A DNA stretch of 64,000 bases from Enoplolaimus lenunculus (lineage: Eukaryota > Nematoda > Enoplea > Enoplida > Thoracostomopsidae), in assembly GCA_030248215.1 (NCBI GenBank), contig JASANG010000086.1, forward strand, positions 124,001 through 188,000, in the 5' to 3' direction. Below the pieces are notes generated by a model. It was not told the DNA's origin. It saw only the letters and a program-made list of their open reading frames with translations, and did not search any database. This document shows positions 43,275-54,200 of this stretch, one piece after another (the stretch's first letter is position 1; each line of letters starts with the position of its first letter). A program made the translations under genes and the position numbers.

Positions 43275-45647
43275 ATGCGTCTACGATCGTGGGGGTACGC
43301 GCGGAATCTGGCCAGCCAGGCCAGTGGAAGCAACAAAACGTCCTCAAGACCCAGCGTTCACGTATGGAATGGCTGTATCGAATCCAGTGGGTTTTCCCGT
43401 TGCGGACCTGGTAAGCCAGCCTGGCTGGTCCGGATGAATCTGATGATGGCTGGCGACGTCCACCCGAACCGTGGGCCGGTTCGGTGGCCCTGTGGAGGCT
43501 GCAGTAAATCCACAGGAGGCAGGCAGAAGCTACCCGTTGTGAACTGTATCGAATGCAAGCTCTGGTTTCACATGAACTGCACGTCGATTAAAGACATTGG
43601 AAGTGTCCCCAGGACTGATGTAGACGGGACATCTACTCTGGACTGGCGATGTCATGGCTGTCAACCAGTCCCCGCTCCACCAGCGACCCAAGTCACCCGG
43701 AAGGTGAAGCCGACCAAGAAGCAACGCCGGAAGTTCCGTGAGAGCCAAGGTGCGCCAATGGGCGGCGCTCAAGCAGAGCCGGGAAATGGGAAATCGACAC
43801 CCTCGCCCAAGCAGGCCAAAAACGAGTATGTAGTGCTGCAATGGAACTGCAACGGTATACGATCCAAACTCCCACTACTCGAGAAGATGATTGCAGACCA
43901 CAATCCTGCGATAGTAATGTTGCAGGAGACAAAGCTTTCGAAGGATGCCGCCTTCCGGGCCCCGCGCGGTTACAACCTACTCCGCAAGGACCGTACTGTC
44001 AACCGAAACGACAGTGCTCGAAAAAACCAAGCGCAAGGCGGAGTGTGCATGCTAATTGATAGCGCACTCAGCTATGAAGAACTGAGTACCGGAGTCGTGC
44101 ACCGAGATGACAACACCACCGAGTACAACGCGGCTAATGTGGAGGTTCCTGGAATGAAGCCTCTGCGGTTGGTGAACCTGTACATTCCACCTATCCGCAG
44201 CTCAGCGGACGATACCCGAGTCGACAACTTCGACCCCGAAGCCATCGTGGTCACGAAGCGCACGTTTTTGGGTGGTGACTTCAACGCACATGCCGCCACG
44301 TGGGACCCCAACCACGAAGAATATGCGCGTGGGAGGCTAATAGAGGAGTGGATGGTTGACAAAGAACTCGTACCTGGCAACACCGGCGAACCGACCAGGA
44401 TAAACCGTGGAACTGGCGGTGGAAGCGCCCCCGACGCAACGATCTACCATAGCAGCTGGTTTGGCCTCGTTCGTTGGGAGCTGCTGGATGACCAGTGTTC
44501 TGATCATCTGCCGATCAAGTGGTCATTGTCCGCGAACACCATCAAACAGCGTCGCCAGAAAACCAAGTGGTGCTACAGAAAGGCAGACTGGCGCAGGTTC
44601 AAAGAGCAATCCGAGGCAGGATTCAACGACTTCCCAGTGCCGGAGAAGGTTGGCGAATCGTACTCCCACTTCAAACGCATAGTACTCTGCGCAGCAAGCT
44701 CCTCAATACCCAAAGGCTCCAGAGCAAACCCCAAGCCATGGTGGAACGACCGAATGACAGAACTGGCCCAGCAATGCAAAGATCTGAGGAGTGAGGCACA
44801 CTCCAGCGACGAAAAGCGAGTTCAGTTCAACCGAATCTCAAAGGCCACCACCAAGGAAGCCAACTGTCTGAAAGCGGAAACACTCCGTCAAGCCATGACC
44901 GAGCTGGATCCACGCAGGAACACCAAGGAAGCGTTCAGTGTGCTCCACAACATCGATGGAAGAGGGAGATCTGAGCACCCCGCTACCCCCCTGATCAGGG
45001 GCCAAACGGTTCTCCGCACTGACCGAGCGAAAGCAGAGGGGTTTCTAAAAGAGTACACGAAGGTGTCTGATATCGGCGTCACGAAGCAAGATCGGCGGGA
45101 AATGCATCCGACGATAAGGGCGCTGAATAGTCAATGCAGCCACTGCGCCGATGACCCTAACGGCCCTTGCACCCCATTCTCCCACGGGGAGCTACAACAC
45201 GCCCTGAACCGGCTCAAGCTCGGGAAAGCTGAAGGTGCCGACGGGGTCTCGAATGAGATGCTGCGACACCTGGGACAGAAGGGGTTAGAAAACCTGCTAG
45301 CCATTATCAACCTGAGCTGGCGAAGCAAAGAAGTCCCCGCTGACTGGAGAAGGGCCACGATCATTCCAATCTTGAAGATGGGCAAGCCACCAGGGGCACT
45401 TGGCTCCTACCGCCCAATTAGCCTTACATCCTGCGTGGCAAAGTTGATGGAAAGGCTGGTCCAAGAACGGATGATGTATTTACTCGAGTCTCGAAAGATG
45501 CTAAACCACAACCAGGCTGGTTTTAGAGCCCTACATTCCACCGAAGATCAGTGCATGAGAATCGCGCAAGAGATAACAGACAGGAACTCGCACGCGACAT
45601 ATGGAAGCTGCTGGACGAGATTGCCGCTAACGGTGGCTGCGAAGTAA
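43275..45647 (+). CDS. LINE ORF: PHD finger, endonuclease, truncated RT
   Basis: 790-residue frame; real LINE coding ends near 45,585. Residues 60-68 (GDVHPNRGP) resemble the 2A ribosome-skipping motif GD(V/I)ExNPGP, with two key positions changed. A PHD-like Cys/His finger follows at ~73-130 (CGGC ... CIEC ... WFHMNC ... WRCHGC). APE-type endonuclease starts at ~184 (LQWNCNGIRSK, QETKLS, GDFNAHAATWDP, DHLPIKW). RT blocks 0-2 are at ~690-765 (WRRATIIPILK, YRPISLTSCVAKLMERL, NQAGFR). The catalytic YxDD block is absent because of the internal deletion. Confidence 0.85.
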   Translation: MRLRSWGYARNLASQASGSNKTSSRPSVHVWNGCIESSGFSRCGPGKPAWLVRMNLMMAGDVHPNRGPVRWPCGGCSKSTGGRQKLPVVNCIECKLWFHMNCTSIKDIGSVPRTDVDGTSTLDWRCHGCQPVPAPPATQVTRKVKPTKKQRRKFRESQGAPMGGAQAEPGNGKSTPSPKQAKNEYVVLQWNCNGIRSKLPLLEKMIADHNPAIVMLQETKLSKDAAFRAPRGYNLLRKDRTVNRNDSARKNQAQGGVCMLIDSALSYEELSTGVVHRDDNTTEYNAANVEVPGMKPLRLVNLYIPPIRSSADDTRVDNFDPEAIVVTKRTFLGGDFNAHAATWDPNHEEYARGRLIEEWMVDKELVPGNTGEPTRINRGTGGGSAPDATIYHSSWFGLVRWELLDDQCSDHLPIKWSLSANTIKQRRQKTKWCYRKADWRRFKEQSEAGFNDFPVPEKVGESYSHFKRIVLCAASSSIPKGSRANPKPWWNDRMTELAQQCKDLRSEAHSSDEKRVQFNRISKATTKEANCLKAETLRQAMTELDPRRNTKEAFSVLHNIDGRGRSEHPATPLIRGQTVLRTDRAKAEGFLKEYTKVSDIGVTKQDRREMHPTIRALNSQCSHCADDPNGPCTPFSHGELQHALNRLKLGKAEGADGVSNEMLRHLGQKGLENLLAIINLSWRSKEVPADWRRATIIPILKMGKPPGALGSYRPISLTSCVAKLMERLVQERMMYLLESRKMLNHNQAGFRALHSTEDQCMRIAQEITDRNSHATYGSCWTRLPLTVAAK

Positions 45648-46186
45648 CCTTTCAATGGGTTCCAAGTCACTGCGGCGTTCCAGGCAACGAGGCCGCGGAT
45701 GACATCGCGAAGAGAGCAACGGCACTGAGTCAGTCCGACGTCCCCATAGATATGAACACGGCAAAGGCTACCGTGAAGAAGCATATCGCCAAACGATGGT
45801 ACGCCAGCAATGCAGCAAAATACCGCGTACCTGGCGCCAAATACGTGCCCAGAACCCCAGAGCTTGCACTGTCGAAAAAAGAAGAAACGCTCCTGAGCAG
45901 ACTACGATGTGGCGGTTACACCCCGGAGCTCGCGTGGTACAGGAACTTCATCACGCGGCGAAACCCAGAGCCAGAGTGCTCCCTCTGCACCCGATGCGAC
46001 CTTCAAGAAGACGAAACCATGGAACATCTAATGAAGACATGCCCCGCAACTGCAGCTAAGCGGTGGCAGATATTCGGAACGGAAGACCCAATCCAACATC
46101 TGTTCGACGCCCCAGAAAAAGCCGTGCAATTCCTACGTGAAGTCGGCGTCCTGCAGAGTCTACCTGCGGACGTCGGCCGCCTATGA
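45587..46186 (+). CDS. LINE ORF end: RNase H C-terminus and CCHC
   Basis: After the deletion junction the LINE continues in another frame with FQWVPSHCGVPGNEAADDIA, the last motif of RNase H. LLSRLRCGGYTPELAWYRN and CSLCTRCDLQEDETMEHLMK with a final Cys follow; this CCHC tail is typical of RNase H-bearing LINEs. It ends SLPADVGRL. Confidence 0.85.
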   Translation, partial: LARDIWKLLDEIAANGGCEVTFQWVPSHCGVPGNEAADDIAKRATALSQSDVPIDMNTAKATVKKHIAKRWYASNAAKYRVPGAKYVPRTPELALSKKEETLLSRLRCGGYTPELAWYRNFITRRNPEPECSLCTRCDLQEDETMEHLMKTCPATAAKRWQIFGTEDPIQHLFDAPEKAVQFLREVGVLQSLPADVGRL

Positions 46187-47470
46187 GCTAACGCTCGACG
46201 CGCCTGGCACTCACAACACAACAGCACTCTACCACTGCGCCACGTAGCCCGCCTCTCCAACTGCATTTTTCGTCGGCTATATGTGTCGACCGTACAACAC
46301 AACATATATTGCATTTATTGCATATGCACAAGGACAAGCATGTCTCACATGCTTTACATGCCCTTATTTTCAACAAGGTCGTCCCTTGACCGTCCATCCT
46401 ATTTTCGACTGGATACCGTGCTCATAGCGCGGCAATTTACCATTGCGCTCACGGCGTACCCCCCATGTCAGTCTAGGTAGGAACCGGGACATCAGACCTT
46501 TTACTAAGCAGCTGGAAAAGCGGGCTAGAGCGGGGATCGAATTCTCAGCCTATGGATCCTTAAGCGAGCATTCTACCACTGCGCCACGTAGCCCGCCTCC
46601 CCAGTTGCATTTTTCGTCGACTATATGTGTCGACCGTACAACACAATGTGTATTGCATTTATTGCATATGCACAACGACAAGCATGTCTCACATGCTTAC
46701 AAGCATGAGGTTATTATTTGCCTCCATACATCCGCATGTCACAGGTAGGATGCGGGACATCAGACCTTTTAACTAAGCAGCTGGAAGAGCGGGCTAGAGG
46801 GGGATCGAACTCTCAGCCTATGGATCCTTAAAGCGAGCACTCTACCACTGCGCCACGTAGCCCGCCTCCAACTGCATTTTTCATCGACTATATGTGTCGA
46901 CCGTACAACCCAATGTGCATTGCATTTATTGCATATGCACTAGGACAAGCATGTCTCACTTGCTTACATAACCTTATTTTCAACAAGGTCGTCCCTTGAC
47001 CGTCCATCCTATTTTCGACGAGATACCGTGCTCATAGCGCGGCAATTTGCCATTGCGCTCACGGCGTATCCCTCATGTCAGTCAAGGTAGGAACCGGGAC
47101 TTCAGACCTTTCAACTAAGCAGCTAGAAAAGCGGGCTAGAGCGGGGATCGAACTCTCAGCCTATGGATCCTTAAAGCGAGCGCTCTACCACTGCGCCACG
47201 TAGCCCGCCATCCAACTGCATTTTTCATCGACTATATGTGTCGACCGTGTAACCCAATGGGCATTGCATTTATTGCATATGCACTAGGACAAGCATGTCT
47301 CACATGCTTACACTTCCAATATGGAGGTCCCACCGGGACGCCGATGGGCACTGCAAATAGCAAGACCATATTTTCATGTTGTTGGCTTCGCGGTCTGCGA
47401 AACTACCTGTATGAAAATAAGGATGTTGGTATATGTGCACGGTAAGTGTCTGTAAGGCATAGATAGCCAT

Positions 47471-47670
47471 ATGTTAGTCTAGGTAAAAACCGGAAGTTCA
47501 GACCTTTTTAGACAAGCAGCTGGAAAATCAGGTTACGGATCGTTTTGAGCTACTGACCTACGCTCTACCATTGTGTCACGCAACCCGCCTCCTCCATTGT
47601 TGTTATTATCTACGATATTTGTCAACAGGTATGCTGCCGACTATCATAGATCGCAATGTGCATTGCATAA
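47471..47670 (-). repeat. Decayed SINE unit
   Basis: GTTAGTCTAGGTAAAAACCG, AAGCAGCTGGAAAATCAGG and CTCTACCATTGTGTCACGCA match the array unit at lower identity. Confidence 0.65.
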
Positions 47671-48048
47671 AGAACCCGGTTTCAGGAAAAAATTCAATAT
47701 CTGTCTCCAGTTCCGGTAGCCAGAAGATTAATATCCGGTCGCACACTAGTAGTAGCATGATAGACTCGAGTGCAAGAAGGCCGACTTTCTATTTCTGGTA
47801 TGGTTCTTAACTTTGGGCAAAGCTTCGAACAGTGAACGTGCAAACAAGATTAACGCATTCCAAATAGGAATAGTCTGTCCGTTGTTTTTATATATGATGG
47901 CTTCAGGGAATGTATTCCTTCAAAATCCGTACATTGTGAGTTTATATTTCCGTGCCATTCTGATTAGAAACCTTACGTACATATATATACGTAACGCATA
48001 CCGATCTACGGTTAAACTACTATTTGAAAGTTTATTAAATTGGTGTAA

Positions 48049-48207
48049 ATGGATCGAACATCGAACATATGTGTTATTTGCTGCAATCGTATCGATTTCG
48101 TCTGTTATGGAGAGTGCATGCATCCAATATGTCACTATTGTTGTGCTCGCATACGTATTGTGTGTAATTCTACCGAATGTCCAATATGTCGTTCTAATTT
48201 TGCAAAG
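48049..48207 (+). CDS. ZNF598: ZNF598 exon 1 (RING finger)
   Basis: ATG at 48049, donor GTAAGA. 53 codons with all eight zinc ligands: C8, C11, C23, H25, C28, C31, C44, C47. No earlier in-frame Met is needed to complete the RING. Confidence 0.92.
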
Positions 48208-51200
48208 GTAAGAAGGACGAACGTATATATCCAAGGATCTAAGGTGAATTCATACTTCTTTCTTATCAGCTTTGTTCTTCAATAGGTAATCCAATTTTCC
48301 TGCGTCCTAAAGCTTTATATATTATTCAAAAAGTCAAAACCTTAATTCCGCAGAATAACCTTGTCGTTAGTCTGGTCAAAAAGGTTGGGAGCTTTAGATC
48401 TGAGATCATCAAGCAGAAGGAAAAGTTGGCATACAGAGAGCGACTCGGCTTTCGCGCACTGCCTTACCTAAAACTGTTTCTATGGCCGAATTTCGGAACG
48501 TATGATTCCGACAAGCGTACCGTGATAATACAATATTGCATATACTCATGGACAATCGTGTCTCAGATGTTACAACGCTACAGAAATAAGCCTAAAATTA
48601 GCAATATAATTTAAAGTGTTTTCTAGGTATATGTCATGTCTCGCATTTATAACAAGCAAAAACTTCTAACAATGCACCGGTCACTGATTGCTGACGATAC
48701 ACTATGCGGAAAGTATGGTTTTTTGTTTGAAAACAATATGGCGATCAGTGCTATGTATGATCTGCTTGGTCATTATTGTCCGTTACAAAATTGTCCTGAC
48801 TTGTGAGTTTTGGCATTTTTTTGTGAATTTATCATTTTCATTCAAGAAAATAGGACTGAAAGCGTAGTTTTTGCTTTTTCACTGTAAAGAAGAGCGAGCT
48901 TAACCAACTGTAGTGCTTTTGATCACTACTTATACGTGCACAGATTTTATGTATATATCCGTTAACTGAAATGTGAACATAAACATTTTCAGCCAAAGAT
49001 TGACTAGATTTCATTATGTAATTCACGACTAGCTTTCGTTTTAGCGACCGTTCGTTTGACACAATGCCACAACTTGCTAGTCACGTACAACGTAAACATG
49101 AATTATTCTATTGCGATTTGTGCCTTGAACATTTAAATGTAAGTTTAATGGGAGCGTGTGCAGATAGTAATACTAGGGTGCAAAACCAAACTAAATTATT
49201 TTGAAATGGGTATCGGAGCAGGATATTTATGCCTTATTCAAAATCATCTACGTACGGCATGAGAACGGTTCATTTCAATTAATTTGTACAAACACAAACA
49301 CAAAAGAGGTAACAGTTTCCTGACCACACACATTGTATGTGCCCAGAAATGAAACTGATAGCATTATAACTGACTTGTATGTGCAAAAAGTATCGACAAA
49401 GAATCGGCAATTTTTTTGGAGAGCCGATGCCGATACTCACGAAGAGTGCCTATTATTGCCGATGCCGATTAATCGACACATCCCTAATATATATACGTAT
49501 ATATTTATTTATTTAATTTATATATATATATATCAGGGTGCAACCGGAATTACAATTTACCGGAACCGGAACCGGAATTTGAAAATTTTACCGGAACCGG
49601 AACCGGAAAATGAAAAATGCATTTCACCAAAAATTTCATTTTAATCTTATTTTTTGCTCTATTATTTGTGAAATAACCTTAGTCGAACATAGGTATTTAT
49701 TTTATTTGTTGTATTTTAGATTTTCATCATCGACTGAAGTGAAATCCACCATCAATGGCTTATATTCGGAGTACAAGTGGCTGTCAAAAGAGATTCTTAA
49801 AAATTAGCAAAGTTAAGAAAACGGCCAAATTATAATACCGGAATTTTTAAATCCGGTAAAAATTTACCGGAACCGGAAGGTGAAAAACCGGATTTAAAAA
49901 TTCCGGTGTTATAATTTGGCCGTTTTCTTAACTTTGCTAATTTTTAAGAATCTCTTTTGAAAGCCACTTGTACTCCAAATATAAGCCAATGATGGTGGAT
50001 TTCACTTCAGTCGACGACGAAAATCTAAAATACAGCAAATAAAATAAATACCTGTGTTCGACTAAGGTTATTTCACAAATAATAGAGCAAAAAATAAGAA
50101 TAAAATGAAATTTTTGATGAAATGCATTTTTCACTTTCCGGTTCCGGTTCCGGTAAAATTTTCAAATTCCGGTTCCGGTAAATTGTAATTCCGGTTGCAC
50201 CCTGATATATATATATCAGGGTGCAACCGTAATTCCGGTTCCGGTAAATTTTTACTGGTATAACTTGCGGTTGTAAGTTTGGTCGGTGGAAATTAAGGTA
50301 TTTTACTAAAAATGACGATAAAAATTAAGTAGATTTCATTCGTATAGTATATGAACCTTGAAAATCGCCGAAAATAGACCATCGAAAATAAGTTGCGCTT
50401 CCGTGGATTATGAAAACCTAAAACGCAACAGATAAAGTGAATAGCTATCTTGAACTAAGGGTTATTTCACCAATAATATTGCAAAAAGAAAATTAAAAAG
50501 ACTTTTTCGGTGGCATGTATTTTTCATTTTCTGCTTCCGGTTCCGTTTCCGGTAATTTTTTTCAAATTCCGATTCCGTTCAAAACGCGTCTTACAATTTT
50601 TCTTTCCGTGGGTTTAAGGCACTCAAAGTGTTTACATGACAAAGTTTACCATCTCACGCCGATTTATTTTTAAGACTTTAACAACGACCCTTTTATACTA
50701 ATCTGTGCTCTTGTTATTTTTTAACTTTCCGGTTCCGGTTCCTGTATTTTATAATTCCGGTTGCACCCTGTCGATTGGACAATGCTCCTTTTAAGAGCAT
50801 CCAGTTTTTCGTATATAATATTATAACAGAGGTGGCTAAGATCAAGAGTCTCGTTCTAAGTCTCGGCGAGCTTCGATATTGGGCAGGTCTGGGTTTCTTG
50901 AGTTTCGGTGGCTTGGAACCGACACTACAAATCGAGGATTCACAAATTCGAGTAGACCTGTAAAAAGCAGAAGTTAATATTGTTGAAGCAAGTAATGCCT
51001 GGCGAATAATATTTCGCTATGAATCTATGAATTTTCATACTTGCGTAATGATTATTAGCAGATATTTTGAAAACACACAAAAAACTGCTAAAACGGGAGT
51101 AGAAATAATTTACTTTAAAATTTAATTTTTTTTCGCTGATGACCGAAAGTGGAACAAGACCGATACTATTCATGGTCGGTATCTGCTCATCTCTGGCTCG

Positions 51201-54200
51201 GAATAAGGGTATTATTTGTTGCTTACGCTTAGGGACGGAACGTTTTACTGTGGGCTAGAAAAGAGTAAGCTTAAAGCTTTAGACTATTTTTTGCTTGGCT
51301 TAGGCTTAGCTTAGGCTTATGCATATGCTCATTCTTACGCTTTGGCTTAGGCTTAGGGATATGCTTATAATACTGTGCCGGCCCTGTTCTTTACATTGGC
51401 CGGCTTAGGTTTAGTGATAGACGCATTTATACGCTGAAGTTTAGCCTTAGCCTTACGAATAATAGAAATATGCTGAGATATACTCTATTACGCTATTAGA
51501 ATAACTTAATAAAGATTGTGAACGTACACGGTCACACACAAACATTTACATTACATGTATGACAGAAATAATATATAAAAGTAAGTCAATATATATGTAA
51601 ATATATGTAAATATTAGGTGTGTGCCGATACCAAAATTTTTGCCGATACCGATACCGATTCTTATTTTGAAATTTTGCCGAACCGATGCCGATGCCGATT
51701 CCAACTTTAGCACACCATGCTTAATTAACAGATAGGATACTACATTACATCATTATATGAAGATTTAAATCATGACCATCATAAACGGTTACAATTTTAT
51801 AAGTGCGGTTCGTTTCAGTTAATTTTTTCAAACACAAACGCAAAAGAGATAACAGTTTTCCTGACCTGACACACTGATATGCGCCCAGAAATGAAATTGA
51901 TAGCAATCTAACTGACTGTTATGTGCAAAAAGTATCGTCTAAATGCCGATGCTGATTAATCGGCACATCCCTAGTAAATATATATTATATATATCTATAT
52001 ATTATATTGTATATATATGTATATATATAAACGTAAAGCGGTCTATTCGAAATATATGATAATATTCGTTTCACAAAAATTTCCCTTACCTTTATCGCTT
52101 AGTTCTGTGTCGCCTAGAGATTAAGCAAAGTCAAGATTGTTATGTCAAATTTTATGGTTTACTTTTAGTTGTTTTCGTGGGAACGCAAATGCTACAGTAG
52201 ACAAGAATTAGCCGTTCATCGTCGTGTAGGGGATCCTGATGACACAAGCCATCGTGGTCATCCAGCATGTGAATTTTGTGATCGAAGATATATGGATAAA
52301 GACCATTTGTTCAGGTTAATCAACTGCGCTTTTTTCCTTATGCAAACGATTGCTTGATGTTTTGTGTTTAGTTGTAGCCTGAGTGCAGTTGAATGCAAGT
52401 AACTAAGTTGTGTCATTTGGGAATCATCATAGCCTAAACGCGGTTAATCCTTTATGGCTGTTATACTAGGATGAGTTTGTAGGACAGCGGTATTGAAGTT
52501 TCTTTCGAGTGATTCGAGTATGTGTTCTGCAAAATGCTAAAATCTGAGCGAATCAGCAATATTAATACTGAAACGCCTATTTGTAGAATGGCTGAGTAAT
52601 TACCGCGGACTATTGCAAGAATTACTTCATATTTTAAGGTAAAACTTTATTGTGTAGATACCAGGGATGTGCGGTCTCGGTCAAAAACCGAGACCCGAGA
52701 CCCTAGACTGAGACCGAGACTGTTTGGTCTCGGTCAATTTATGACCGTTACCGAGCACAAAAAAATTTTCTTACAAAAGTTTTGGATGTTTTTCATACTT
52801 CAGTCTCATTCTAGCATAATAAAATGTTGCATCTGCTCAAAATTTATAATATTAAACTCAAAAATTACCGCGAAATTTTATTTTTAGCAAAAACACACTG
52901 ACAACCACAAGAGGTACAGAAATATAACACGACCCCACGCCAAAGACTCCAATAAAATATAGAACGTTTTCAGGGTCAGAACTTCGCTTTCCGCTTTTTT
53001 CCAACGAAAATGAATCGTCAATCGCCAGTATATTTAAATTCTATAAATAGGAAACGCTTTTAGCATTTATCAAAATGATATTTTATCGTTAATTGTAACT
53101 TAAATTTTTTTGCACGATTCCTAAATGTCATCTATGAATACAACTATCTGTGTTTTGACACAGTATCAAAAAGTTTGGGGTTTAATTTACTTCATAGCAT
53201 CAAACAGAAAAAAATTTATGGTCAAAAATCAACAAATGCATTGTGAACGTTGGGCAGAGAAAAATCCGAACTTGTCTTTCTTCTTTGGTCCCGGTTTCAA
53301 AACCTACCGAGACTCAAAAAACCGAGACCGAGACCAGCCAAATCCCGAGACTTATCGAGACCGAGACCGAGACTTAGACCGCACATCCTTGGTAGATACA
53401 TAACCGATGTTTGAATTTTTTCGGTCCATATCCGGACACATTCCTGTCAGGAATACTTCTGTAATGCACGGCAAAGTACGATTGTAGTGGATTGTATGCT
53501 GATTTTTCAAATAGTAACTTTAGGCACTTGCGGACTGATCATTTCTTTTGCCATTTCTGTGACGCAGACGGTATTAATGAATTTTACGAGTGAGTAGTTT
53601 TTGTAGTGTTTTTGTCGACAAATCTTATCAAGTTGTTATTGCGGGGCTACTGTCTGAATAGTCGTTTTTTGTTTGGCTTTATTTAGATTCACGTGATGGT
53701 AAAAACTATGCAATTTTGAAACTTCGAAGACGTGAAATAGTTATGTTAGTGTGTGTTAATTGTTTTCTGTAAAGCTTTAAATAGTTTTTATGACTTTCAC
53801 CGATTGCTGCTGAATACGCTAAGGTATTTGACATTTTGAATATGAAAAACGAGAGGGTTTGATATTCTTTTAAAAACCAAGAGTTCAAACTTGCAAAGTG
53901 TTGCTGCAATCACTGGTTGATTTATATGTTTAAGCATGTACATCGATTTACGCCAACATTTCTTGAAAGAGCACTTTTTGTGCGAAGAGGGCTCTTGCAG
54001 AGATGAACAGTTTACAAACGCATTTCGATCCGAAATTTCGCTGAAAGCTCATAAGGTTTGTATTTGCATTTTAAACTAAAGACGTCGGCAGTTTTAGTCA
54101 ATCACAGACTACGGATTTAGTGAATCTGTGGTTAACTTGGAAAAGAGCAGTTCTTGTACACGTGCTTTTGTGTTGGTTGATACTTTTAAGCAAGGTTCCG

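Larger units (their letters stand above)
43262..46222 (+). mobile_element. LINE (I-group-like), internally deleted, in the SINE array
   Basis: A non-LTR retrotransposon with a 12-bp target duplication AGCACTCTACCA at 43250-43261 and 46223-46234. It has PHD-like finger, APE-type endonuclease, the N-terminal part of the reverse transcriptase, the end of an RNase H domain and a C-terminal CCHC. RNase H places it in the I group (I, R1, LOA, Ingi/Vingi). The core of the reverse transcriptase and most of RNase H are missing at about 45,585, probably 1 kb or more, and the frame changes there. The copy cannot make a working polymerase. The 3' end is short A/C-rich (CACAACACAAC), not poly-A. Confidence 0.9.
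39209..47310 (-). repeat. Head-to-tail array of tRNA-like SINE units
   Basis: About 14 units, read on the minus strand, start near 39209, 39570, 40550, 40893, 41164, 41580, 41926, 42269, 42541, 42882, 43154, 46467, 46740 and 47077. Each holds a tRNA-like block. GCGGGCT pairs with AGCCCGC as an acceptor stem. TGGCGCAGTGG is an A box of RNA polymerase III, and GAGAGTTCGATCC a near-consensus B box. A second weaker tRNA-like block (GTGAGCGCAATGGTAAATTG) ends the ~343-bp long units. Short ~272-bp units lack it and carry a GAGGTTATTATTTGCCTCC segment shared with the family at 39,838. Anticodon and T stems do not fold well, so these are SINE sequences, not working tRNA genes. Confidence 0.85.

Noticed and set aside
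39209-47310. Working tRNA genes on the minus strand
   Set aside because: A and B boxes and acceptor pairing are present, but the anticodon and T stems do not fold, and the blocks are part of long repeated units. SINE origin explains them better.
48289-48615. Open frame of ~108 codons in ZNF598 intron 1, after an acceptor-like TTCAATAG
   Set aside because: The RING exon joins in phase directly to 48627 and gives the expected family sequence. The open frame shows traces of the SINE unit (AAGCAGAAGGAAAAG and GCATATACTCATGGACAATC), so it looks like a decayed SINE.
49610-50134. Matching 65-residue frames on opposite strands
   Set aside because: They are the two arms of a fold-back MITE; the mirror frames have no known domain.
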